Shown here: in pieces, positions 1 to 10,184 of the stretch | How positions within the stretch are numbered: position 1 is the first letter of the stretch | Layout of the letters: each line of letters opens with the position of its first letter | Assembly: GCA_963729165.1 (NCBI GenBank) | Contig: CAVSMM010000015.1 | Span: 1-64,000, forward strand | DNA: 64,000 bases | Reading direction: 5' to 3' | Source of the DNA: JACCZX01 sp963729165 | GTDB lineage: Bacteria > Pseudomonadota > Gammaproteobacteria > Burkholderiales > Burkholderiaceae_F | Program-made: the position numbers and the translations under genes | The notes under the pieces: model-generated | What the model was told of the DNA's origin: nothing | Database searches by the model: none | Seen by the model: the letters and a program-made list of their open reading frames with translations, nothing else

Positions 1-1
1 G

Positions 2-65
2 GACGATGCGACGCGCGCGAAAATCCTGGTCGAGCAATCCCGCCGAGCTCTACGGGTTTCGCTGA
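2..65 (+). CDS. C-terminal end of an amidohydrolase-like protein (partial, frame-broken)
   Basis: Only the last twenty or so codons of a gene entering from the left edge are present. The first frame reads DDATRAKILVEQ. After a one- or two-base slip near position 36 the next frame reads NPAELYGFR and stops. The combined ending, ILVE-NPAELYGF, is the usual tail of metal-dependent amidohydrolases of the TIM-barrel type, such as 2-pyrone-4,6-dicarboxylate hydrolase relatives. That identification is inferred from the tail alone. The gene converges on the RraA-like gene. Confidence 0.4.
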   Translation, partial: TMRRARKSWSSNPAELYGFR

Positions 66-66
66 T

Positions 67-797
67 TTAGAACGCGTCAGCCTGCTTGCTTACCCACGCC
101 TGGTACGCAGCCTTGTTTACATCGTTCGGCGGGTACAGACCCGGCAATGCTTGCCCCGATTCGACTTGCCCCATGATCCAACCTTCAAGACGCTCCTGTT
201 CGACCGACGCTGTAATCACCTGATCGAGCAGCGCCGCGGGTATCAGCACCGCACCGTCATCGTCCGCAACGACCACGTCGTTGGGAAATACAGCGACGCC
301 GCCGCAGCCAATCGGCTGCTGCCAAGCGACAAACGTGAGCCCTGCGACCGAGGGCGGTGCGGCGACGCCGCTGCACCACACCGGCAAATCGGTGCTCAGT
401 ACGCCCGCCATGTCGCGCACGGTTCCGTCGGTGATCAAACCGGCGACGCCGCGCTTCTTCATGCGCGCGCACAGGATGTCGCCAAAGATGCCGGCATCAG
501 TAACCCCCATCGCATCAACCACGACCAGACAACCTGCGGGCATGTTCTCGATCGCCGCACGTGTCGAAATGGGTGAGCTCCACGACTCGGGCGTTGCCAG
601 GTCTTCTCTTACAGGAACGAATCGCAGCGTGAACGCGCGCCCGACAACGCGTCCTTGTCCGGAACGCAGCGCTCGGGATCCACGCATCCAACATTGCGCA
701 GCCCTTTTTTCAGCAGAACAGTGGTCAGCGTTGCGGTGGTCACGCCGGACAGCGTGCGAACAACGGCGTCGTCAAGCGGCAAGCAATCGGTATCCAT
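67..797 (-). CDS. RraA-like family protein (HMG/CHA aldolase fold)
   Basis: Members of this family include class II aldolase/decarboxylases, such as 4-hydroxy-4-methyl-2-oxoglutarate aldolase, and the RNase E inhibitor RraA. The N-terminal piece begins MDTDCLPLDDAVVRTLSG. The remaining 200 residues follow after a frame change near 650. The signature GVAGLITDGTVRD, with the conserved G-x3-DG-x2-RD substrate and metal site, is present. So is a C-terminal tail after VVVADDDGAVLIPA, typical of the longer aldolase-type members. It is transcribed divergently from an SDR gene and sits beside an amidohydrolase end. This suits a catabolic aldolase better than RraA itself, but the substrate is not known. 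Confidence 0.75.
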
Positions 798-896
798 GAT
801 GTCTCCTGTCGATTGAATCTGTGATGCGCGACGAACACGCGATCAATGCAAGAATGCTGTTGCGAGAAGCTTGCCATACTGCATATCCGAGAGTCC

Positions 897-1678
897 ATGA
901 AGCTCACTGATCGAGTCGCGGTCATCACCGGCGCAGCGCAAGGGATCGGCGCCGCGTGCGCGCGCTTGTTTGCCGCGCAAGGTGCGAAAGTCGTGATTGG
1001 CGACGTCAATGAAACGAGCGCGCGGCATTGGTCAATGACATCGCCGCCGCCGGGGGCACCGCGATTTTTCAGCGCGCCGACGTATCGCTGGAAAGCGATT
1101 GCACCGCGCTGATCGACAAAGCGGTCACGCAGTACGAGCGGCTCGATATCGTTGTCAACAATGCGGGCATCGTGCACGGCGCCGAGTTTCTGGATTTGGC
1201 CGAGGAAGACTTCGATCGCGTGCTGCGGGTCAACCTGAAAGGTGCGTTTCTTTGCGGACAGGCCGGCGCGCGCCGCATGGTCGCGCAGCCCCCGCGAGCC
1301 GACGGTCAGCGGGGCGTCATCATCAACATGTCGAGCATCAACTCGGTCGTCGCGATTCCGAATCAGGTGGCGTACACGGTCAGCAAGGGCGGCCTCAATC
1401 AGCTGACGAAAGTGATGGCGCTGGCGCTTGCTCCGCACGGAATTCGCGTGATGGGGATAGGTCCCGGATCGATCGCCACCGACATGCTGAAGAAAGCGGT
1501 GTTAACCGAAGGCCCGGCGCGCGCCCGCATCATGTCGCGCACACCGCTGCAAAGGCTGGGTGAACCCGATGAGATCGCGAAGGTCGCATTGTTTCTTGCC
1601 AGCGACGATGCGTCTTATATGACCGGGACCACGGTGTACCCCGACGGTGGAAGGCTCGCGCTCAACTACACCGTGTAG
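897..1678 (+). CDS. SDR family NAD(P)-dependent oxidoreductase
   Basis: This is a classical short-chain dehydrogenase of about 260 residues. It shows the Rossmann motif TGAAQGIG near residue 12, NNAG near residue 87, the catalytic serine in MSSINS, YTVSK (Tyr-x3-Lys) and the C-terminal PDGGRLALNY. The start at MKLTDRVAVITG is chosen because the fold begins there. A single base appears to be missing near 1024, where ETSARHW should continue as ETSARALVNDIAAAGG. An MFS transporter gene follows 12 bases downstream, so the two are probably co-transcribed. The substrate cannot be deduced. Confidence 0.85.
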
Positions 1679-1690
1679 CGCAACGTTTAC

Positions 1691-2941
1691 GTGCAGACCC
1701 TCGACCCGGCGCGCGAGCGCCGCATGCTGCTGACGCTCGCAGCAATCCAGTTCACCACCGTGCTCGACTTCATGGTGATCATGCCTCTGGCGCCGCAGTT
1801 CACGCGCGTCTTCGATCTCAGCACACAACAGTTCGGCTGGCTCATTTCCGCCTACACATTTGCTGCGGCGATTGCGGGCATTGTCGCGGCGATAGTCATC
1901 GAGAGGTTCGAGCGCAAGCGATTGCTGCTCGCGGTGTACGTGGGCTTTATCGCCGCGGCGGCTGTCACCGCGAGCGCACAGAGCTTCCCGATGCTGCTCA
2001 TCGCGCGTGCGCTCGCCGGAATGTTCGGTGGCGTGCTTTACGGTGTGATCTTCACCGTCATCGGCGACACGATTCCCGAAGCGCGGCGCGGACACGCCAC
2101 AGGGTTGGTGATGACTTCATTTGCGATCGCGACCGTGGCCGGCGTTCCGCTCGCGTTGCTGTTGTCGAACGCATTCAACTGGCGCGCTGCGTTTGTCGTC
2201 GTTGCAATTTCCGGTGCGATCAACGCGTGGATCGCGCGGCGAACGCTGCCGAACGTGGTGCATGTGATCGACATGGCGACTGAAAAGCAGCACGAGCGCG
2301 CGCTGTGGAGCGAGTTCCTGCGCACGCTTACCTTTCCGAATCACCTGCGCGCGTTTGTATTCACGCTGCTGATGATGATCTCGGGCTTCATGGTGATTCC
2401 ATACATCAGCCTGTACATGACGTCGAACATGGGTTTGCCCGAAACGCAATTGCCTCTGGTGTATCTGGCAGGAGGCGTCGCCACTTTCTTTACCGCGCGC
2501 TGGTTCGGGCGCTGGGCGGACCGATCGGGAAAGCGCAAGGTCTATCGCTGGATTGCGGCGATGTCGATAGCACCGCTGTTAATGGTCACCCACGTACCGG
2601 TGTTATCGCTGTTTGGAACACTCGCGATCGCCACCTCGTTCTTCGTCCTGGTGTCCGGGCGGATGGTGCCCGGCATGGCGGTCGTCACGAGCGCCGCACG
2701 TCCCGGCGCACGCGCGGCGTTCATGACCTTGAACGGTTCGGTGATGCAGATCGGGTCGGGCTTGGCGGCGACTTTAAGCGGGACGCTGGTCCAGCGCCTG
2801 CCGTCGGGCGCGCTGCTGCATTACAACTGGGTCGGATGGATCGCAGTGGTAGCCACTCTGGTTGCAATCTGGTGGGTAGGCAGCATCGAAACGCTCGATG
2901 CCGCGCCTGTCGTACCGATCATCGAAGAGCCGATTGGTTAG
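1691..2941 (+). CDS. MFS transporter, predicted sugar/drug efflux type
   Basis: This intact 416-residue protein has about twelve hydrophobic segments. The N-terminal half begins RMLLTLAAIQFTTVLDFMV, a start typical of the AraJ/NepI-like branch of the major facilitator superfamily. The loop between helices 2 and 3 is RFERKRLL and the equivalent in the second half is RWADRSGKRKVYR, the family basic-loop motif. It follows the SDR gene closely and its stop codon overlaps the end of the convergent phaM gene by a few bases. Efflux or uptake of a small organic solute is inferred; the substrate is unknown. Confidence 0.85.
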   Translation: MQTLDPARERRMLLTLAAIQFTTVLDFMVIMPLAPQFTRVFDLSTQQFGWLISAYTFAAAIAGIVAAIVIERFERKRLLLAVYVGFIAAAAVTASAQSFPMLLIARALAGMFGGVLYGVIFTVIGDTIPEARRGHATGLVMTSFAIATVAGVPLALLLSNAFNWRAAFVVVAISGAINAWIARRTLPNVVHVIDMATEKQHERALWSEFLRTLTFPNHLRAFVFTLLMMISGFMVIPYISLYMTSNMGLPETQLPLVYLAGGVATFFTARWFGRWADRSGKRKVYRWIAAMSIAPLLMVTHVPVLSLFGTLAIATSFFVLVSGRMVPGMAVVTSAARPGARAAFMTLNGSVMQIGSGLAATLSGTLVQRLPSGALLHYNWVGWIAVVATLVAIWWVGSIETLDAAPVVPIIEEPIG

Positions 2942-3612
2942 CTGCGCTTCCTGCGGCTTTTTGCGGCTCTTTTCTTCGGAGCTGTTGCGGGCGTTGCGCT
3001 CGGCGCACTCGCCGCGGCGGTTGCAATTTTTGTGAATTGGTCTTGCAAGGTGCTCCACCAAGCCACTGGATTCAGCGGCGCGGATACGGGCGCTGACTGA
3101 ACAGCCGACCGCTTGCTTGCCCGCGGGCTCGATTTCTTCGGCGCGGCAGGTACCGGGACCGCAAGAGCCGAGCTCGATTCTTCGGCCTTCATGGCAGCGA
3201 GTCCGAGCGCGACTTCGGGCGGCGGATTTGGCGACAACTTCGTCAATGTCTCCGATCTGCCGACCATAGGAGCCATCATCGCTCCGCTGATTCCCTTGAG
3301 CGTTGCAATCGTCGCGCGTTGCACTTCGAGGCTTTGAATCGTCGTGCGCAGGATGCTCGCGTTCAACTCGAGCCACTGTTCTACGGCGCGCAAATCGGCA
3401 ATCCGCTTTTCGAGCTCGTTGACGTCCAGCGTCGGTGCAAACATGTTCGGCAGCTGCTGCGGAATGCGCGAGGCCATCGACGCAAGGTTTGCTGCGTTCG
3501 GTAAGCCTGGGATTCCGGGAAGCCCGGCGAAGCCCCACATCTTTTTCATCAGCTCAAGACTGTCGCCCACCGGATTGGCGAAAGGCAAACTTGCCGGACG
3601 CTTGGTTGTCAT
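2938..3612 (-). CDS. phaM: PhaM-like polyhydroxybutyrate granule protein
   Basis: The 224-residue protein resembles PhaM of Burkholderiales. In that family PhaM binds PHB granules and DNA, activates PHB synthase and helps share granules between daughter cells. The N-terminal region contains NPVGDSLELMKKMWGFAG. A central helical part includes VNELEKRIADLRAVEQWLEL. The C-terminal tail is Ala/Pro/Lys-rich, ending KKRAAKSRRKRS, as expected for the DNA-binding tail. Its ATG overlaps the TGA of the upstream FAA hydrolase gene (ATGA), indicating translational coupling. The match is by composition and motif memory, not by alignment. Confidence 0.75.
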   Translation of the reverse strand: MTTKRPASLPFANPVGDSLELMKKMWGFAGLPGIPGLPNAANLASMASRIPQQLPNMFAPTLDVNELEKRIADLRAVEQWLELNASILRTTIQSLEVQRATIATLKGISGAMMAPMVGRSETLTKLSPNPPPEVALGLAAMKAEESSSALAVPVPAAPKKSSPRASKRSAVQSAPVSAPLNPVAWWSTLQDQFTKIATAAASAPSATPATAPKKRAAKSRRKRS

Positions 3613-4613
3613 ACGGCCTCCGATCTGCGCTGCAATGGCACGACCTTCTGCTCGATCGCTCCGAAGATCGATCGGCCGGCTTCATCGAACATTTCGATGC
3701 GCACCTGATCGCCGTACTTCATGAACGGAGTCTTCGCGGCGCCTTGCTCGATCATTTCAAGGCTGCGCTTCTCAGCGATGCAGCAGTAGCCGCGGCTGCG
3801 GTCGACATTCGATACGGTGCCTGAGCCGATGATCGATCCGGCGCGCACGTTGCGCGTTTTCGCGACGTGCGCGATCAGCTGCGAGAAATTGAACGTCATA
3901 TCGTCTCCTGCGTTCGGCTCACCGACTTTATCGCCGTTCCAGTGCACCGTCAGCGGTCGATGAACTTTGTCATCACGCCATGCATCGCCCAGCTCATCCA
4001 GGGTAATCGCCACCGGTGAGAACGCAGTGGCGGGTTTGCTCTGAAAAAATCCAAAGCCTTTGGCCAACTCAGCCGGGATCAAGTTGCGCAAGCTGACGTC
4101 GTTGACCAACATCAGCAAACGAATGTGGGGCCCTATGGCTTTCGGCTTCGACCCCATCGGTACGTCGCCGGTCACCACCGCCAGTTCGGCTTCGAAATCA
4201 ATGCCGTGCTCTTCACTCGGACACACGATGTCGTCGTGCGGTCCGAGCAGATCGTCGCTGCCACCCTGATACATCAGCGGATCGGTCCAAAACGACGGTG
4301 GCATCTCGGCGCCGCGCGCCTTGCGCACCAGCTCGATATGGTTGACGTAAGACGACCCGTCGGCCCACTGGTACGCCCGCGGCAGCGGCGCCATGGCCTT
4401 CGTTTCGAGTCAAACGTGAACGCGTGGCGTGCACGGCCGTCGTTCAGGGTTTGATACAAATCTTCGAGCTGCGGCGCGAAAAAATCCCAGTCGTCGAGCA
4501 CGCTTTGCAGCCTCGATGTCACTGCGGTGGCGTGAGATTGCCAACGATAAGTCGCGTGAGACGACGACCAGTTGTCCGTCGCGTGAGCCGTCCGTCAGTG
4601 TTGCCAGCTTCAT
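3609..4613 (-). CDS. Fumarylacetoacetate hydrolase (FAA) family protein
   Basis: The family hydrolyses or isomerises acylpyruvate-type 2-keto acids with a divalent metal. The protein starts MKLATLTDGSRDGQLVVVSR, a usual N-terminus for the about 330-residue bacterial fumarylacetoacetase-like group. The core contains DFEAELAVVTGDV (metal-binding acidic residues), LIPAELAKGFGFFQSKPATAFSPVA and GSGTVSNVDRS. Two single-base breaks, near 4530 and 4400, split the N-terminal third into three frames, but the sense is continuous across them. It overlaps phaM by four bases and so is likely in the same transcript. Confidence 0.8.
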
Positions 4614-4709
4614 CGAGCGATTGGCCGCAGCATATCCACGGTATCTTAGCGTTCGCAAATCGGCGTCCATGAGCGGCACGCTTTCGCGGCGAGCAAGTCA
4701 AATTTGATC

Positions 4710-5812
4710 ATGTCGACCGGCGTTTTCGACCCGAAGTGGCGAGGCCCGCCTCTATGGCGGGCGGCCTGCGTATTTGCGCTGGTCTTGCTGCTTCACGTCT
4801 GGGCGCTCTACGTTTTCTCGCGCGGGCTGTCTGCGGTTGTGCCGGCAGACGCCACGCAGACCACATTGTCCGTATCACTGCTCGCACCGCCACCCGCGCC
4901 GGCTCCCAGCGCGCAGGCGCCGAAGCCAGCTCCACGTCCGCGTGCGCGCAATGCGCCCACGATCACGCCGCCGCTCGCGCCCGATCCGGCGCCTGATCCA
5001 GCGCCTGCGCCGCCACCGGTAGAACCGCCATCGGAATCCCCACCTGAGCCGCCGCCGGTCGCCGCCGAGGCGCCTGCTACAGCGTCCACTGCCGCAGCCC
5101 ACAACCTTGCCTCTTGGCGCACAGGCGCTGCCGACCAAGGGCCGCATTGTTTATCGAACGTCGTACACGCGGCTGATCGGCATCACGGCGCTGACGTACG
5201 TCGATTGGTCGATCGATCCCGACAAAGCGACTTACGAGCTTTGGTTGCGCACGGTCGATCCTGCGGGGCTGCTCGATCTGCGGTCGACCGGCACGCTGAA
5301 ATCATTCGGCATTGCGCCCGACAACTACATCGAGAAAATCGAGATCGCCAATCGCGAGCTGCGCGCTGACTTCGATTGGAAAATGAGCGCAGTCAGCTTC
5401 GCCGGGCGCGGCGCCAGCCAGCCGATGACGTTCGGCGAAGGCACACAGGATCCGCTGTCGTTGCAGTTTCACTTGCCATTACTGGCGCAGGCGTACCCGT
5501 GGCGCTTTTCGCCGGGATCGGAAGTGACTTTCGCGGTCGCACGCCGCAATGTAGAGAATTACTCGTTCGTCGTCGAAGGATTCGAGTCGACCCGCATCGA
5601 CGGCACCGACGTGATGACGCTGAAGATCGATCGCAAGCGCGGACCGATGCAAATCGCAGGGTCGAGATCTGGATGGCGCCCGAGTTTCAGTGGCTGCCGG
5701 TACGACTGCGGTTCACCGACTCCAACGATGAAATCTGGGACAGCGTGTTGTCGCAATTCCCAGCGAACCTCCTCCGCCGGATCGGATCGTGCAGGAGCCG
5801 GTGAAGCCATAA
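4710..5812 (+). CDS. DUF3108 domain-containing protein with Pro-rich N-terminal linker
   Basis: The protein begins with a short cytosolic part and one membrane segment (CVFALVLLLHVWALYVF). A long Pro/Ala-rich linker follows, then a periplasmic DUF3108 domain with YRTSYTRLIGITALTYVDW and RVEIWMAPEFQWLPVRLRF. Its function is unknown; the family is widespread in Betaproteobacteria. Frame changes occur near 5110, 5655 and 5765. After the last one the tail reads EPPPPDRIVQEPVKP and stops. ATG at 4710 is preferred over the upstream TTG. The Pro-rich anchor resembles TonB, but the C-terminal domain is not TonB. Confidence 0.75.
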
Positions 5813-5876
5813 GTCCGCGCTCGATCGTGTACGTGAGCGCTTCGGCTCGCACGTGTACTTGTCGCGACGTACGTCG

Positions 5877-5902
5877 AGGCGCGCTCCGGTCGGAGCGCGC
5901 CT
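5877..5902. terminator. Strong GC hairpin between convergent genes (REP-like or bidirectional terminator)
   Basis: An 11-base perfect stem, AGGCGCGCTCC and its complement, with a GGTC loop lies midway between the convergent DUF3108 and indolepyruvate oxidoreductase genes. No long T tract follows on either side, so it may be a repetitive extragenic palindrome serving as an mRNA 3' end barrier and not a classical Rho-independent terminator. Confidence 0.5.
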
Positions 5903-5958
5903 ACTATCGCGACGAGCGCACGAACAACGGCAGAAGACGTCGCGTACGACAGGACACG

Positions 5959-8900
5959 TTACGCCGCTTTGGGCGAAATCTTGATCACCTGAGCCTTGAC
6001 CTGCCCCCGCAGCCGCGCCAGCAGGTCGTCCCACTTGATACGCGCAACTTTCAGATTGCCTTCCTTGATGTGACCGTAGCCTCGAATGTCGTCCGGAATG
6101 CTGGCGAGCTGAGCCGCGACTTCGTGATTGTCGGCCGACAGCCGCGACAGGATCTCTTCAACCGTCGCTTCGTATTCGCCGATCAACGCGCGCTCGGTAC
6201 GCCGCTCCGCGGTGTAGCCGAACACATCGAACGCCGAGCCTCGCAAGAACTTCAATCGTGCGAGCACCGAGAACGCCGACATCATCCAGGGCCGAAGCGC
6301 TTCTTCGCGATCTTTCCGCTGACGGGATCGGGCTTCGAAATGATCGGCGGCGCCATGTAGAAGTTCAACTTGTAGTCACCGTCGAACTGCGCGGCGATCT
6401 TGGCGCGAAACGCCGGATCGGAGTGCAGCCGGCCGACTTCGTACTCGTCCTTGTACGCGAGCAGCTTGAAGTAGTAGCGCGCAACCGCCTCGGTCACGCG
6501 CGTCGACTGCAGACGGTCGGACTCGACTTTGCGTACGCGCTCGACCAGGTCGGCGTAGCGCTTCGCATAGGCCGCGTTCTGATAGCCGGTCAGGAATTCG
6601 ACGCGCTTGGCAACGATCTCGTCCAGCGTGTTCGCCACCCGCTTCAGCTCGACGACGTTATCCGGGAATGCCATGCGCTTGACCATCTCGACGTCGTGCG
6701 CGGCGGCGCGGCCCCACTCGAATGCCTTCTTGTTGGCGTCGACCGCGACCGCGTTGATCTCGATCGCGCGCTGCAAGGTTTCATACGCGAGCGGAATCCA
6801 GCCCTTTTGCCACGCGAAGCCAAGCACCAGCGGATTGGTGTAGATCGCGTCGCCCATCAGCGCGGTCGCCAGCGCGGTGGCGTCGACGAACGCGCATTCG
6901 CCGTCGCCTATCGCTTCGCGCATCTGCGTCGCGAGGTTTGGGCTGCCGAACTGCCAGTTCGGATTGCGCACGAATTCTGCCGTCGGCGATTCGGCCGTAG
7001 TTGACGACCGCCTTGGTGACGCCCGCCTTGATTTTCGACAACGCTTCGTTGCTCGCAGTCACGATCAGATCGCAGCCGAGCACGACGTCGGCTTCGCCCA
7101 TCGCGATGCGTGTCGCATACAGGTCTTCCGGCGTCGGCGTGATCTGTACGTGCGAAAACACGGCGCCGCCTTTTTGCGCCAGGCCCGCCATGTCGAGCAC
7201 CGACAAGCCTTTGCCTTCGAGATGCGCGGCCATGCCTAGTAGCTGCCCGATCGTCACTACGCCGGTGCCGCCGACGCCGGTGATCACGATTCCGTACGCG
7301 CCTTTTGCTCGCAACGACGGCACCGTTGGCTGGGGCAAGCTCGGGATGCTGCCGCCTGCGGTCGACTTGCCCTTCTTCAACTGCCCGCCTTCAATCGTCA
7401 CAAAGCTCGGGCAGAACCCTTTCAGGCACGAGTAATCCTTGTTGCAGCTCGACTGATTGATCTTGCGCTTGCGCCCGAACTCGGTTTCAAGCGGCTCGAC
7501 CGACAGGCAGTTCGACTTCAAGTTGCAATCGCCGCAGCCCTCGCACACCAGCTCGTTGATGACGACGCGGCGCGCGGGATCGGGGAAATGCGTTTTCTCT
7601 GCCGTGTTCTTCTTGCGCCTGCGACGCTTCTCGGACGCGCAGGTCTGGTCATAGACCATCACCGATACGCCGCGGTGTTCGCGCAGCTCGAGCTGAATCC
7701 GATCGAGCTCGTCGCGATGGTGCACGGTGACGCCTTCGGCAAAGCCCGCGTCTTTCGGATACTTGTGCGGCTCGTCGGTGACGACGACGATTTTCGTGAC
7801 GCCTTCGGCCGCCATCTGCTGCGTGATCATCGGCACTGTCAGCGGCCCGTCGTGCGGCTGCCCACCGGTCATCGCGACCGCGTCGTTGAACAGAATCTTG
7901 TACGTGATCGACACGTTGGCCGCGACTGCGGCGCGTACTGCCATCGAACCCGAGTGGTAGTAGGTTCCGTCGCCGAGGTTCGCGAAGATGTGTTTCTCGT
8001 GCGTGAACGGCGCCTGCCCGATCCAGGGCACGCCTTCGCCGCCCATCTGCGTGTACGTGCTGGTGTTGCGATCCATCCAGATCGCCATGTAGTGGCAGCC
8101 GATGCCTGCCATCGCGCGCGAGCCTTCCGGCACGACCGTCGACGTGTTATGCGGGCAGCCCGAGCAATAAAACGGCGTGCGCTCGGTCACTACGCGCGGC
8201 TTCGCCAGCGCTTTCTCCTTGGCCTCGATGATGCGCAGGCGCATCTGCATTCGCGCCCGCACTTCGGCCGGCAGTTCGAGCTTGCCGATCCGCTGCGCGA
8301 TCGCCTTGGCAACGATCGCCGGCGAAAATTCGTAGTGCGCCGGCAGGATCCAGTTCCCTTGCGGTACCGCCCATTCGCCGCCGTCCTTTTCGTCGAACTT
8401 GCCGATCACGCGCGGAATGCGCTTGCCGGTGCCGATCCATGAAAACAATTCTTCCTTCACTGCGTACTCGAGCAACTGGCGTTTTTCTTCGACGACCAGA
8501 ATTTCTTCCAGACCTTCGGCGAACGAACGAACGGCAGTCGCCTCGAGCGGCCACACCATGCCGCACTTGAACAATCGAATGCCGATGTCCTTGCACGTTT
8601 GCTCGTCAAGACCGAGGTCGGCGAGCGCTTGGCGCGTGTCCAGATACGCCTTGCCGCTTGCGACGATGCCAAACCTCGCGTGCGGAGAATCGATCACAGT
8701 GTGATTCAGCCTGTTCGCACGGCAGTACGCGAGTGCCGCGTACAGCTTGTAGTCGAGCAGCCGCGCTTCCATCTCGAGCGGTGTATCGGGCCAGCGGATG
8801 TTGAGCCCCTCGGGCGGCATCCTGAAATCATCGGGCAGGATGATGTCGAGCCGCTCAGGATCGACCATCACCGAGGCCGACGCTTCGACCACTTCGGTCA

Positions 8901-9534
8901 CCGTCTTCATCCCGACCCACACGCCCGCGTAACGGCTCATCGCGAAGCCGTGCAAGCCGAGATCGAGATACTCCTGCACCGATGCCGGAAACAGCACCGG
9001 AATCATGCAAGCCTTGAAGATGTGATCCGATTGATGCGGCAGCGTTGAAGACTTCGCGCCATGATCGTCACCTGCGAGCGCAAGCACGCCGCCATGCGGG
9101 CTGGTGCCTGCTGCGTTCGCGTGCTTGAACACATCGCCGCAGCGATCGACACCCGGGCCTTTGCCGTACCACATCGAAAAGACGCCGTCGTACTTCGCGC
9201 CTTCGTACATATTGACCTGCTGCGTGCCCCACACGGCGGTGGCGGCGAGATCCTCGTTCAGCCCGGGCTGGAACCGGACGTTGTGGCGCTCAAGATGCTT
9301 TTTCGCGCGCACCGCGGTCTGATCGACGCCGCCAAGCGGCGAGCCGCGATAGCCGGTGATGAAACCGGCGGTGTTGAGTCCCGCTAGTTGATCGCGCTGA
9401 TGCTGCAGCATCGACAAACGAATCAACGCCTGCGTGCCGCTCATATATGCACGGCCGCGGTCGAGGGTCCACTTGTCGTCGAGGGTGACTTCCGCCAGCG
9501 CGCGGCGGACGGCTTCGGTGAGTGGGGCGTTCAT
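5959..9534 (-). CDS. Indolepyruvate ferredoxin oxidoreductase family protein (fused alpha/gamma subunits)
   Basis: This large enzyme of about 1190 residues oxidatively decarboxylates aryl- or branched-chain 2-oxo acids to acyl-CoA using thiamine diphosphate and iron-sulfur clusters. The first 900 residues are intact. They carry an N-terminal pyrimidine-binding domain (FITGYRGSPLGGVDQT), a ThDP-binding part around GMGCHY-like GIGCHYMAIWMDRN and NLGDGTYYHSG, and a ferredoxin-type cluster region with CEGCGDCNLKSNC. The gamma-like domain begins at GIVITGVGGTGVVTIG. Single-base breaks near 6960 and 6285 split the last 330 residues, which end with FGYTAERRTERALIGEYEATV and IRGYGHIKEGNL. The length matches the proteobacterial fused form. 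It is monocistronic on this strand. Confidence 0.9.
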
Positions 9535-9696
9535 TCAGTCTCCTGCCAAAAATCGTGTTCTTGGAAGTCGGCTAGCGGACACGGGTGCGTCGTTGCCGGT
9601 GGCCTCTGGCGCCTTATGAGCGCATTGGGCGGGTGCTCGTTATGAGCGGCGCGAGCGTAACACCGTAAGCGCGCCGACTCATCTTGCATTGCGCCA

Positions 9697-10116
9697 CTAC
9701 ATTGGCATCGGTAAGCGGTCTTTCAACCGCAGCCAGCCACGCGCGATCCTGTAAATCGCCCAGATGCCGAGGACGAAAAAGCCGATGATCCAGATGGCGA
9801 ACCCGATCAACACGATCGCCAGCGTGAATCCGAGCAGCGCAATCACCACGGCCATTAACAGCGCCCACCAAAACGTGCGGATCTGCCAGGAGAAATGCGA
9901 TTCGAGGTACGTGCCGCGCGCTTCGTTGCGCTTTACGTAGTTGATGATCACGGCAATGATCGACGGCCAGCCGAAGACGAACGCGCCGATGATGCTGGCT
10001 GCGCCGAACGCGCCAATCACGAGGCTCAAAGTGTGCAGCGCATAAACCACATGCGTGACGGTAACCAGCGAGTCGGACGGCGCGGCGACGGCCGAGGAAG
10101 GTAGCGGTGTGCTCAT
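9697..10116 (-). CDS. Small inner-membrane protein (DUF4870-like)
   Basis: This is a roughly 139-residue protein with about three hydrophobic segments: VTHVVYALHTLSLVIGAFG, ASIIGAFVFGWPSIIAVII, and a long C-terminal pair from FWWALLMAVVIALLGFTLA to IIGFFVLGIWAIYRIARGW. Between them lies YVKRNEARGTYLESHFSWQIRTF. This arrangement is common to small DUF4870-type membrane proteins in Betaproteobacteria, whose function is unknown. The start at MSTPLPSS is chosen because a GGAG lies 7 bases upstream; the longer start 21 bases earlier has no ribosome site. It stands alone between two minus-strand genes. Confidence 0.7.
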   Translation of the reverse strand: MSTPLPSSAVAAPSDSLVTVTHVVYALHTLSLVIGAFGAASIIGAFVFGWPSIIAVIINYVKRNEARGTYLESHFSWQIRTFWWALLMAVVIALLGFTLAIVLIGFAIWIIGFFVLGIWAIYRIARGWLRLKDRLPMPM

Positions 10117-10184
10117 CAGCGAACTCCGGTAGTGCATTCACGGAGCAGTCAGCATACCTGCCACTCGCACCGGCGCGCCGCAGC

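Noticed and set aside
151..576. Long open frames antisense to the RraA-like gene and to many others.
   Set aside because: High GC content leaves spurious open frames opposite real genes; these show Arg/Ala/His-rich composition without motifs or ribosome sites.
4710..5110. Membrane anchor followed by a Pro-rich stretch, like TonB.
   Set aside because: The C-terminal domain is DUF3108 and not the TonB fold, and no ExbB/ExbD genes are nearby.
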